A stretch of 64,000 bases of DNA from an uncultured Chryseobacterium sp. (GTDB taxonomy: Bacteria; Bacteroidota; Bacteroidia; Flavobacteriales; Weeksellaceae), in the NCBI GenBank assembly GCA_913774355.1, contig CAJYGB010000018.1:372001-436000 (forward strand), read 5' to 3'. Positions 1 to 8,382 of this stretch are shown here, piece after piece. Made by a program: the position numbers and the translations under genes. How positions within the stretch are numbered: the stretch's first letter is position 1; each line of letters starts with the position of its first letter. The notes under the pieces were generated by a model, which did not search any database, had not been told where the DNA came from, and saw only the letters and a program-made list of their open reading frames with translations.

Positions 1-2
1 TG

Positions 3-2153
3 GACCTGGTAAAGTACCCGGAGAAGAGAGCGGCCCAATACACTTGCCCGATGCATCCGGAAATCATCCGGAACAAACCCGGCGACTGCCCCATCTGCGG
101 GATGGATCTGGTAAGAATGCCGGATAAAGAAGAGGATGGACACGACGAAACCTACACCATCCTGAAAAGAAAGCTGATCATTTCACTTGCATTTACCATT
201 CCGGTATTTATCCTTTCTATGGGCGGAATGATGATCGAGTTCCCGTTTTCCCATCAGGTTCAGGGATTTACAGAGCTGATTCTTTCACTTCCGGTTATTT
301 TTTATTCCGGATGGTTCCTGATGAAGAGAGGCTTTGTTTCATTTAAAACCCAGAATTTAAACATGTTCAGCCTCATTGTACTGGGGGTCTCGGCAGCATT
401 TATTTTCAGCATTGCAGCATTGCTGTTTCCGGATATAATCCCTCATGAAATCCGCGGACACAATCATGAAATTCCTCTATATTTTGAGGCGGTATGTGTG
501 ATTTTAACTCTGGTAATTTTAGGCCAGCTGATGGAAGCGGCCGCCCATAAAAAAACAGGCAATGCCATCCGTGAACTGATGAACCTCTCCCCTGACGAAG
601 CCAACCTAATTGTTGAAGGACAGGAGAAAAAAGTGCTGCTTTCTCAGATTAAAAAAGGTGATCTCTTAAGGGTAAAACCCGGTGAGAAAATTCCGGTGGA
701 CGGAAAAATCGCGGAAGGAAATTCGGTGGTCGATGAAAGTATGATTACGGGCGAACCGGTTCCTGTTGAAAAAAAGGTTGATGATCAGGTAACATCCGGA
801 ACTATCAACGGAAACCAGACCTTCGTCATGAAAGCGGAAAAAGTAGGTGACGAAACCCTTCTGTCCCAGATCATCAAGATGGTGAATGAAGCCAGCCGCA
901 GCAAAGCCCCGATCCAGAAGCTGACGGATAAAGTATCTAAAATTTTTGTTCCGACCGTAATTGGTATTGCTGTTCTTACCTTTGTTTTATGGCAGTTCTT
1001 CGGTCCGGAAGGCCAGCGAACTCTATTTGCATTCGTCAATGCCGTTGCCGTTCTGATTGTTGCCTGCCCATGCGCACTGGGTCTTGCCACACCGATGTCT
1101 CTGATGGTAGGAATCGGAAAAGGTGCCAAAAACGGGATTTTGATTAAAAATGCCGAAGCCCTTGAACACATGAATAAGGTAAATGTCCTGATTACTGATA
1201 AAACAGGAACATTGACGGAAGGAAAACCATCGGTTGAACATATTAAAGCCTTCAACAATAATCATGATCAAATTATAAAACTGGCCTACTCCCTGAATCG
1301 GAATTCGGAACACCCTCTCTCAAATGCCGTTATTCAGAAAGCAAAAGACCAAAATATTTCCGCTGAGCAAGTACAGGATTTTGAGAATATTTCCGGAAAG
1401 GGCGTGAAAGGAAATTACAATGGAAAAATAATTTATCTTGGAAACGAAAGCCTGCTGACGTCGCACCGGATTCAGATCCCGGAAAGCCTGAAACAGGAAG
1501 CCATTGAAATACAGTCGAAGGCCCATACGATTTCTTATGTGGCACAGGATCAGGAAGTGCTCGGTTTTATCAGCTTTACCGATAAAATCAAGGAAAGTTC
1601 CAAAAGAGCTGTTCACCAATTGATGGCCGAAGGTGTTGATGTCATTATGATGACGGGCGATAACGAACACACTGCCAAAGCCGTGGCCGACCTATTGGGA
1701 ATCAAACATTTCAAAGCCAACTGCCTGCCGGAAGATAAATTAAATGAAGTAAAAAAACTGCAGCAGCAAGGTAAAATAGTGGCGATGACAGGCGACGGAA
1801 TCAATGACGCGCCTGCCCTCGCCCAGGCCAATATCGGAATTGCCATGGGAACCGGGACGGATGCCGCCATTGAAAGCGCAGAAATTACGCTGCTGAAAGG
1901 AGATCTTTTGGGTGTAGCCAAAGCCAGACTGCTGAGTGAGAAGCTGTTGAAAAACATAAAAGAGAACCTATTCTTTGCCTTTATCTACAACATACTGGGC
2001 GTACCTGTTGCGGCAGGATTGTTGTATCCGTTTTTCGGAATCCTGTTGTCACCGATGATTGCAGCGGCAGCCATGAGCTTCAGTTCTTTATCGGTCATCT
2101 TAAATTCCTTAAGGCTGAATTCGGTTAATTTAAATATAAAATCGGTTGAATAA
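3..2153 (+). CDS. copA: Copper-translocating P1B-1-type ATPase (5' end outside window)
   Basis: This inner-membrane pump exports Cu+ (probably also Ag+) to the periplasm using ATP. The frame is open to the window edge. The first visible residues, DLV followed by KYPEK, look like the end of one heavy-metal-binding module (CGMDLV), and a complete module CPMHPE...CPICGM follows at 45-110. An ATG at 51 lies inside that module, so the true start is upstream. Seen in order: actuator TGE (~745), CPC in the sixth membrane helix (1065-1073), phosphorylated Asp of DKTGT (1197), SEHPLS, and GDGINDAP (~1793). Near the C-terminus, N-x6-YN-x4-P and MxxSS are the transport residues that define the Cu+ subclass. 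Family assignment is firm; only the start is missing. It runs opposite to the multicopper oxidase operon nearby and probably belongs to the same copper response. Confidence 0.95.
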   Translation, partial: DLVKYPEKRAAQYTCPMHPEIIRNKPGDCPICGMDLVRMPDKEEDGHDETYTILKRKLIISLAFTIPVFILSMGGMMIEFPFSHQVQGFTELILSLPVIFYSGWFLMKRGFVSFKTQNLNMFSLIVLGVSAAFIFSIAALLFPDIIPHEIRGHNHEIPLYFEAVCVILTLVILGQLMEAAAHKKTGNAIRELMNLSPDEANLIVEGQEKKVLLSQIKKGDLLRVKPGEKIPVDGKIAEGNSVVDESMITGEPVPVEKKVDDQVTSGTINGNQTFVMKAEKVGDETLLSQIIKMVNEASRSKAPIQKLTDKVSKIFVPTVIGIAVLTFVLWQFFGPEGQRTLFAFVNAVAVLIVACPCALGLATPMSLMVGIGKGAKNGILIKNAEALEHMNKVNVLITDKTGTLTEGKPSVEHIKAFNNNHDQIIKLAYSLNRNSEHPLSNAVIQKAKDQNISAEQVQDFENISGKGVKGNYNGKIIYLGNESLLTSHRIQIPESLKQEAIEIQSKAHTISYVAQDQEVLGFISFTDKIKESSKRAVHQLMAEGVDVIMMTGDNEHTAKAVADLLGIKHFKANCLPEDKLNEVKKLQQQGKIVAMTGDGINDAPALAQANIGIAMGTGTDAAIESAEITLLKGDLLGVAKARLLSEKLLKNIKENLFFAFIYNILGVPVAAGLLYPFFGILLSPMIAAAAMSFSSLSVILNSLRLNSVNLNIKSVE

Positions 2154-2374
2154 GCTTTTTAAGTTTTACTAATCCTAAGTTTTGACACATGCGTCACATT
2201 AGATTTTAGATTTTCCTGTATTTAGAACACAGAAGAAAAAAATCATAGATTTTTTTGCCTTTATACAAATGTTTTACTTGCTATTCGAGAGGGATTTTAG
2301 CACGCAGGAATATTAATAATTCGTGAAATTTTTGGGAGAATTTAAACGAGCTTAAACCATCAAACATTAAAATT

Positions 2375-3106
2375 ATGGAAAAAGAAAATCTTTATATCGG
2401 CTGTTCGGGGTTTTATAATAATGACTGGAAGGGTTCTCTGTATCCTGAGGATGCCAAAAGCAAAGACTTTCTCACACTGTACTCCCAGGTGTTCAACTGT
2501 GTGGAAATCAACTCTACCTTCTACCGGAAGCCGACAGCTAAGACTTTACATAAATGGGCAGATGAAACGCCGGAAAACTTCAGGTTTTTTATTAAAATCC
2601 CCAAAACCATTTCCCATGAAAAAAAGCTGGAAGGATGTAAGACAGAAATTGTAGAATTTTGCACCCATGTTCAAAACCATTTGAAGGAAAAGCTTTCCGG
2701 ATTTCTTTACCAGTTTCCGCCATCATTTAAAAACACCCCTGAAAATATCGATTTGATTCTGAACAATTTGGATTTCAGTCAGGTTAACGTCATTGAATTT
2801 CGTCATGAATCCTGGTGGCAGGATGAAATTTTTAACCTGTTGAAAGAAAAGCGTGTGAGTTTTTCCGGTGTCAGTTTTCCGGCAAATCTGCCGGAAGATG
2901 TCATTGTCAGTCATGCTGACATTCTGTACTACAGGCTTCATGGAAAACCTGTTCTTTACAAGTCGGAATACAGCGAAGAATTTATTAAAAATCTGGCTGA
3001 AAAAATCCGGAATTTCAAACATAAATCGTTTATCTTTTTCAATAATACCTGGGGAACAGCCGCTATTAAAAATTCTATCTATTTAAAGGAACTGCTGGAA
3101 AAATAA
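2375..3106 (+). CDS. DUF72 (YecE-like) family protein
   Basis: A complete 243-residue soluble protein without signal peptide. The N-terminus IGCSGFYNNDWKGSLYP and the following VEINSTFYRKP are the hallmark of the DUF72/YecE family, which has a TIM-barrel-like fold and no settled biochemical role. Length fits the family (about 230-300). The ATG is preceded by an A-rich leader typical of this genome. It is preceded by 220 bases with no evident gene and followed by 126 bases before the deacetylase gene, so it is probably its own transcript. Its place in the copper region may be incidental. Confidence 0.9.
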   Translation: MEKENLYIGCSGFYNNDWKGSLYPEDAKSKDFLTLYSQVFNCVEINSTFYRKPTAKTLHKWADETPENFRFFIKIPKTISHEKKLEGCKTEIVEFCTHVQNHLKEKLSGFLYQFPPSFKNTPENIDLILNNLDFSQVNVIEFRHESWWQDEIFNLLKEKRVSFSGVSFPANLPEDVIVSHADILYYRLHGKPVLYKSEYSEEFIKNLAEKIRNFKHKSFIFFNNTWGTAAIKNSIYLKELLEK

Positions 3107-3232
3107 CATCCTGAAAATAAATTATTAAAATCATCTTAAAAAGTGTAACTTAAGAGCTAATCGGCATATTTTTTGTTAAGAAATATTTGGAAAAATTAAC
3201 AATTTTTAACAACAAAGATTCCATTAAACTTT

Positions 3233-4099
3233 ATGACAAAAACTTTTGCGGAAAAGTCTCTAAAAAAGACTTTTCTAGGGATGTTTGCATTGATGAGTGC
3301 AACTTCAATTTTATTCAACAGCTGTAATCAAAAAAAAGACAAAACAGAATCGTTAAAACCGATTCCCGAAGACCATCCCGTCGCAAAAATTGTCCCCAAA
3401 CTTGATAATAAAAAAACTCCGACTGACAAAAGGGTCATCTATCTTACATTCGATGACGGACCCAACCGGGGAACGGAGAATCTCCTTAGAATTTTACATA
3501 AAAGAAACGTATGTGCCACCGCATTTTTGGTTGGCAAGCACGTGTATGGAAGCAAGAAGCAACAGCAGGATCTGGAACTCCTGAGAAAAGATCAGCTTAT
3601 CGAACTGGCCAATCACAGCTTTACGCATGCCCACAACCGGTATACCGATTTTTATAAGAATCCTGCAGCCGTAGTTCATGATTTTGACACTGCAAAAGAC
3701 AGCTTACGCCTGTACGACCGGATCGCCAGGACTCCGGGAAGAAACATCTGGAGACTGAATAACATTACGGTAACCGATCTGAAAAGTTCAAAAGATGCTG
3801 CGGACCAACTGAAACAGGCCGGATATAAGGTAGTTGGCTGGGACCTGGAATGGAAACCAAACAACACAATGGCCTTGAAGGGAAAACATGAAGAGATGCT
3901 GAAAAAAGTTGACAGTATTTTCTTCAACGATCTTGAAAAAACATCAAGACATTTGGTTTTTCTAACCCATGATCAGTATTTAACGGATAGTGATTCCGTA
4001 AACGAACTGGATCTTTTTATTGAAAAGCTTCAGAAAAGCAACCGGTTTGTATTCAGGAAAATATCGGAGTATCCGAAGATCAATGAGGTGCTGAATTAA
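3233..4099 (+). CDS. Polysaccharide deacetylase (NodB homology) lipoprotein
   Basis: Predicted carbohydrate esterase family 4 enzyme that removes acetyl groups from a cell-envelope glycan; the substrate cannot be read from sequence. The 288-residue protein starts with a basic N-terminus, a hydrophobic stretch and a lipobox-like SILFNSC, so it is probably a lipoprotein anchored by Cys31. NodB motif 1 is YLTFDDGPNRG (the second Asp is the usual metal ligand) and motif 2 is NHSFTHAHN, where the H-x3-H metal pair is present. A later WDLEWK and a LTHDQ near the C-terminus fit motifs 4 and 5. A strong hairpin just downstream ends the transcript, convergent with the multicopper oxidase. Confidence 0.88.
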   Translation: MTKTFAEKSLKKTFLGMFALMSATSILFNSCNQKKDKTESLKPIPEDHPVAKIVPKLDNKKTPTDKRVIYLTFDDGPNRGTENLLRILHKRNVCATAFLVGKHVYGSKKQQQDLELLRKDQLIELANHSFTHAHNRYTDFYKNPAAVVHDFDTAKDSLRLYDRIARTPGRNIWRLNNITVTDLKSSKDAADQLKQAGYKVVGWDLEWKPNNTMALKGKHEEMLKKVDSIFFNDLEKTSRHLVFLTHDQYLTDSDSVNELDLFIEKLQKSNRFVFRKISEYPKINEVLN

Positions 4100-4140
4100 A
4101 TGCTTTCAGCCGGGAAATTTAAACACTAAAACAAATAAAA

Positions 4141-4170
4141 ATAGCTGTCCGAACATTTTCGGACAGCTAT
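4141..4170. terminator. Bidirectional intrinsic terminator
   Basis: A perfect 12-base stem (atagctgtccga with its complement) around a short loop, with seven T on the + strand side and A-rich sequence on the other. It lies between the convergent deacetylase and multicopper oxidase genes and can serve both. Confidence 0.85.
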
Positions 4171-4209
4171 TTTTTTGCTGGACAAAACCTATGAGGTTTG
4201 GATGACCTA

Positions 4210-6954
4210 TCAATACATCAATGTAATTCCGGCTCCCCAGCCCATTTCGTTATCATAATTCCCGGATATCGAAACCCATTTTTGTACGATATAACGCAGC
4301 CCTGTTGAAAATTCCCCGTCTGAATTCACCAAGAAATTTCCTCTCAACCTCCGTGAAATAGGAATATCTTCCCTCTGGAACTCCAGCAGGACTTTCCCAT
4401 TTTGATCAATGCTTGCATCAGCGGTAATCAGCATTGGCAATACATATTGCATTCCGACGATCACAGCACCTTTTGTTTTGGAAGCCTTCTGCTGCCCAAA
4501 CCACGTTTTCCGGCCGTGATAATCCATGTTCATTGATTCCGCCATCTGCCGACCCATAATTTCATGGTTGTTTTGGATTCTAAACCCTGCATATGGCAGC
4601 GCCCACTGGAACTTCCCTAAAAACCTTCCCGCCTTAAAATTTCCGTCAAAATGACTGAAATCCAAGTTGGAATGAAACTCATTCAGGTTAACCCATCTCG
4701 GCCCGAACATCGTCATGGTTTCCGTATGGATTTTATTGGAATTTAGATCCAGCATGGCCATGGAGCTGATCATCCGGTTGTCTTTCATAAAGCTTTTCCA
4801 GGCCAGTTTTCTGTTCGGCAATTCCGGATTGGGCTTTGAATTTTCATAACTGAAAACCCTTCCCATTCCGGCCATCATGTGGTACAGGATGTGGCAGTGG
4901 AAGAACCAGTCGCCGTCCTGGTTGGCGGCAAATTCGATCGTATCGGTTTCCATCGGCATAATATCCACTACATTTTTCAACGGAGAATATTCCCCTTTGG
5001 CATTAATCAGCCTGAAATCATGGCCGTGAAGGTGCATCGGATGGCGCATCATCGAATTGTTATACATCGTAATCCTCAGGATCTCCCCCTTTCTTACCAG
5101 AATTTTGTCGGTCTCCGTCACCGTTTTATTATCGAGCGTCCATAGATAATGGTTCATATTTCCTTCCAGCCGGAATTTCAGCTCACGAACGTTTTCCGAA
5201 GGCAGGATGGTTTTTTCAGGAGACTTCAGCATATTGTAGGAAAGTCTTTTAATCGATTTCTCCTCAGACATATTCATTTCTGAGTGATTGGAATGGCCTC
5301 CATCAGCAGTTTCCTTTTCCTGAATGCCCATCATTTCGTTCATGTGCTTCATGGTCATCTTCCGCTGGTTTTCAGGAAGCTCAGGATACATCACCTCATT
5401 CATGTCCATCATCTGGTTGCTCATTGTCATGTTCATCGGCTTCATATTTCCGCTGATGCTCATCATACCGTTCATCATTTTCATCCCTTCAAAAAGCATC
5501 AGTCTCGGCAGATCGGGAGCAGCTACTTTTTCGCCTGAACCCAGCCAGAGCGAAGCATGTCCGATCCGGTCTTCCGAAGTAGCCCGGAATTCAAAACTCT
5601 TATTTTCGGGAATCGTGACTTCAATATCATAGGTTTCAGAAACCCCGACCATCAGGCGGTCTACTTCCACAGGAACAACTTCATTTCCGTCGTTGGCTAT
5701 TACTTTTATTTTCCCTCCTCCAAAATTCAGCCAGAAATAAGTAGAAGAACCTCCGTTAGCTATTCTTAACCGCACTTTATCCCCTGCTTTCAGGTCATCA
5801 TAGACTGAGCTGGGCTGACCATTGATAAGAAATTTGTCATAATAGACATCACTCACGTCCATGGCTTCCATCCTTTTCCATTCGTTCAGCAGCTTTGTTC
5901 CGAGATTTCCGGACTTAATAGCTTCCCCATAACTCTGTACCGCATTTTTTTTAATAGCGTACCAATCCGTATTGGCCATGTGAAGACGTCTGGCAATCTG
6001 TTTCGGGTTATCATTGGTCCATTCTCCAAGCAATACCGGAATTTCACGAGTATATTTTATCTGCGGATTTCCTTCTCTCTTACGGAAAACAAGGATTCCG
6101 TTCATCCCGATCTGTTCCTGAAGGCTTTCGTGGGAATGGTACCAGTAGGTTCCGTTCTGGGAAACTTTGAATCTGTAAAGGTGAGTCTCACCGGGTTTTA
6201 CCGGTTTCGTCGTGAGATAAGGGACACCGTCGAATTCATTCGGTAAAATAACTCCGTGCCAGTGAAAGCCTGTATTTTCCTTCAGCATATTGTGAAGGTA
6301 AATTTCAGCGGTATCTCCCTCAGTAAAGTATAAAGTGGGTGCCTGAAGTTTTCCGTTTACCGCAATCGCTTTGCGGTCTTTCCCTGTAAAATTAACGATC
6401 GTATCTTTTACATATAAATCATATCGAACCGTTTTTCCGCCAAAGCTCACTTTTCCGTTTGCAGAATTCTTTTTTAAAATGTTATTTCGAGGCTCAGGCT
6501 GAAGTTCTTTATGATCTTCGTTTTCTACCAGATCCATTCCGCATTTGGGACATTTACCCGGCCTACCGGAAACAACTTCAGGATGCATCGGACAGGTATA
6601 CTCTTTCCCATTTTGAAATTCAGACTTCTGTTTCTGACCTGATACCAGTACTCCTGAATTCTGAACGTTCTCTTTAGATTTAACCGTATTCTTAGGGAGA
6701 TTTCCTTTTTTGTCCGGCTTTTTAGCCGTATTTCTTTTGACTTCCGTTGTTTTTATTTCCGTTTTACGAACCGTTTTGGTTTCTGGTTTTAACACTACTG
6801 TCTTTTTAACCAGCGCCATTCCGCATTTCGGGCAGTCTCCCGGCTTTGAAGAGACGATTTCGGGATGCATCGGACAGGTAAAATAGATTTTTGAAGTTTG
6901 TGAAAAACTGAAAACAGAGCATAAGAACAACAGAAACAGGATGAATTTTTTCAT
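4210..6954 (-). CDS. Multicopper oxidase with N-terminal metal-binding modules and beta-rich C-terminal extension
   Basis: Predicted exported copper oxidase (CopA/PcoA type) that detoxifies Cu+ in the periplasm or at the outer membrane. I chose MKKFILFL (ATG at 6954) because it starts a clean signal peptide; an upstream ATG at 6990 would add 12 non-signal residues. Order in the 914-residue protein: two heavy-metal-binding modules CPMHPE...CPKCGM (~residues 26-50 and 121-143) joined by a Lys/Thr-rich linker; cupredoxin domains with HWHG (~231) and HSH (~273); a Met-rich stretch near ~510-535; then HPMHLHGH (~635) and HCHILYH (~684), the complete T1/T2/T3 ligand set. About 210 further residues are beta-strand-like and end in an aromatic residue, recalling CopB-type outer-membrane proteins. 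Last gene of a minus-strand copper cluster. Confidence 0.9.
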   Translation of the reverse strand: MKKFILFLLFLCSVFSFSQTSKIYFTCPMHPEIVSSKPGDCPKCGMALVKKTVVLKPETKTVRKTEIKTTEVKRNTAKKPDKKGNLPKNTVKSKENVQNSGVLVSGQKQKSEFQNGKEYTCPMHPEVVSGRPGKCPKCGMDLVENEDHKELQPEPRNNILKKNSANGKVSFGGKTVRYDLYVKDTIVNFTGKDRKAIAVNGKLQAPTLYFTEGDTAEIYLHNMLKENTGFHWHGVILPNEFDGVPYLTTKPVKPGETHLYRFKVSQNGTYWYHSHESLQEQIGMNGILVFRKREGNPQIKYTREIPVLLGEWTNDNPKQIARRLHMANTDWYAIKKNAVQSYGEAIKSGNLGTKLLNEWKRMEAMDVSDVYYDKFLINGQPSSVYDDLKAGDKVRLRIANGGSSTYFWLNFGGGKIKVIANDGNEVVPVEVDRLMVGVSETYDIEVTIPENKSFEFRATSEDRIGHASLWLGSGEKVAAPDLPRLMLFEGMKMMNGMMSISGNMKPMNMTMSNQMMDMNEVMYPELPENQRKMTMKHMNEMMGIQEKETADGGHSNHSEMNMSEEKSIKRLSYNMLKSPEKTILPSENVRELKFRLEGNMNHYLWTLDNKTVTETDKILVRKGEILRITMYNNSMMRHPMHLHGHDFRLINAKGEYSPLKNVVDIMPMETDTIEFAANQDGDWFFHCHILYHMMAGMGRVFSYENSKPNPELPNRKLAWKSFMKDNRMISSMAMLDLNSNKIHTETMTMFGPRWVNLNEFHSNLDFSHFDGNFKAGRFLGKFQWALPYAGFRIQNNHEIMGRQMAESMNMDYHGRKTWFGQQKASKTKGAVIVGMQYVLPMLITADASIDQNGKVLLEFQREDIPISRRLRGNFLVNSDGEFSTGLRYIVQKWVSISGNYDNEMGWGAGITLMY

Positions 6955-7120
6955 AGTATTCTGTAATGTATTTAACTGCAAAAGCAGCAATAGATCATTT
7001 TATCTCATCAGATTGAATAACAAATAATAAAGCATAAAAATAAATCTCAGCTTTTAGGATTCAGTTATTTCGATACTCTTATAAAATTTTGCGAATGCAG
7101 TTAAATGAGTTAAAAAATAT

Positions 7121-7239
7121 TTGTAAAGCCTGAGTAAACACGGCCTAAAATTTAAATCTTTTGCTGTTTAAAAACATAAAAGGCTCAATAACATCTTTTA
7201 CCCTCAACAGCAAAAACCCCTTTAGCTCAGGCTTTACAA
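7121..7239. repeat. Nested inverted-repeat element, 119 bp
   Basis: The 313-base gap between the multicopper oxidase and DUF3347 genes holds a perfect 14-base terminal inverted repeat (ttgtaaagcctgag at 7121-7134 and its complement at 7226-7239). A second perfect 10-base inverted pair lies inside (7159-7168 and 7206-7215). No coding sequence is evident within. It could be a small non-autonomous mobile element or a structured leader/spacer RNA; I see no clear target-site duplication. Confidence 0.6.
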
Positions 7240-7267
7240 CTTATTCATTTTAAATAAAATACAAGTC

Positions 7268-7741
7268 TTATTTAATAGTAGACTTTACATTTCCGCAGGT
7301 AAGCATCGACTTTCCGTAATAAGGATTGGCGATCTTTGATTCGTCGCTCAGCCAGCTTCCATCGGCCATCGGGCAATACTGAACATAAACCGGACTTTCG
7401 GAAAGCTTGTATTCTTTGGCCAAGGCAATCATATTGTCTGAAAGATTCATGAAGGTCTCTCTTTGGGTGGTAATGCTTCTCGCCTCTGAAATGGCGGTAG
7501 CATCTTTTCTTAGGATATTGAGGTTTCCTTCCGAAACTTTTTTATAATCGATGGCTGAAGCGGTTTTAATAAATTCGGTGGCTGCCTTTGAAGTTATATC
7601 GGCATTATCCGAAGCCAAAGCAGATTTTATGGCAATATAATTCTGATACAGCTTCGAAACCTGCGCATCTTTTTTGGACTGTGCTGAAATGGAAAGGATT
7701 GAAAATAAAGAGAATACTGCAGTGATGATATACTTTTTCAT
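7268..7741 (-). CDS. DUF3347 domain protein, secreted, copper-locus associated
   Basis: A 157-residue exported protein with signal peptide MKKYIITAVFSLFSILSISA. The helical middle (LYQNYIAIKSAL...) and the C-terminal YCPMADGSWLSD...NPYYG...MLTCG are typical of DUF3347 proteins of Bacteroidota, which stand alone or fuse to CusB-like efflux adaptors. The two Cys, with nearby Met residues, are plausible metal ligands, but metal binding is inferred. It lies between the multicopper oxidase and the HYC_CC_PP gene on the same strand. A small dyad (7794-7812) sits upstream and could be an operator or weak terminator. Confidence 0.82.
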   Translation of the reverse strand: MKKYIITAVFSLFSILSISAQSKKDAQVSKLYQNYIAIKSALASDNADITSKAATEFIKTASAIDYKKVSEGNLNILRKDATAISEARSITTQRETFMNLSDNMIALAKEYKLSESPVYVQYCPMADGSWLSDESKIANPYYGKSMLTCGNVKSTIK

Positions 7742-7843
7742 TGTTTAAATTTTAGGATTAATTTTTTTAATTAAATATTTTTAGACCGCATGATGCGACA
7801 AACCGTGTCGTATTTAATAATAACATTAAACGACTGACGGATT

Positions 7844-8221
7844 CTAAATCCTAAAATGACAATGGGTAATGAAAATGGGGACCGGCCGGATTTCAGGAGG
7901 TGCATTGATTCGTATCTGAAGAAATTTGGTAGCGAAAAAAGAGGGGTCTACAACTAAAAATTTGTGCCGTGAAACATCATGGATCTGTTTTAAAAAATCA
8001 ACTTTGAGAAAATCCGACTTCTGGGAATCGTCGACTTTTACAACTTTGATTTCGGTTTTACAGCAGTCTTTCTTTGTTTTTACACCGCATTTGCTGCATA
8101 CATCTTCTGCATTACGGCTTACGGATGCCAATTCATTCATACAATAATGAACGCTGAACACCGCTCCGGACGAAAATCCGAAGTAGAAAACAGAGAACAG
8201 TATGGCAAGAATCTTTTTCAT
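7844..8221 (-). CDS. HYC_CC_PP family protein
   Basis: A 125-residue exported protein with a hydrophobic N-terminus (MKKILAILFSVFYFGFSSG). It carries the motifs that name this Bacteroidota family: HYC (HYCMNELAS), paired cysteines (CSKCG then KDCCKTE) and a PP near the C-terminus (NAPPEIRP), ending in ITHCHFRI. The Cys/His pattern suggests binding of soft metals, which fits the copper neighbours, but no member's biochemistry is known to me. It is separated from the TonB receptor by a terminator and probably has its own promoter directly before the ATG. Confidence 0.85.
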   Translation of the reverse strand: MKKILAILFSVFYFGFSSGAVFSVHYCMNELASVSRNAEDVCSKCGVKTKKDCCKTEIKVVKVDDSQKSDFLKVDFLKQIHDVSRHKFLVVDPSFFATKFLQIRINAPPEIRPVPIFITHCHFRI

Positions 8222-8226
8222 AAAAA

Positions 8227-8234
8227 CAAAGTTA
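8227..8234 (-). promoter_or_regulatory. Candidate -7 promoter element of the HYC_CC_PP gene
   Basis: On the minus strand the sequence reads taactttg, a perfect match to the Bacteroidota -7 consensus TAnnTTTG. It ends five bases before the ATG, so transcription would start at or next to the start codon (leaderless or nearly so). No TTG is seen at the expected -33 distance, so support is partial. Confidence 0.4.
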
Positions 8235-8300
8235 AAGATTATCCATGGTATGTATGTTATAAGATTCCGTATTATTGTTATAAAATCCGGAAAAAAATAA

Positions 8301-8319
8301 ACTCCCGGTCGTCGGGAGT
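8301..8319 (-). terminator. Intrinsic terminator of the TonB-dependent receptor gene
   Basis: A seven-base stem (actcccg with cgggagt) around a five-base loop, followed on the minus strand by a T-rich run. It lies 63 bases past the receptor stop codon and separates the receptor from the HYC_CC_PP gene. Confidence 0.75.
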
Positions 8320-8382
8320 CTATTTTGGTATTGTTAATTTGAAATAGATTTTGAAAAACTTTGTCAAAGTTGAAATCTCTTT

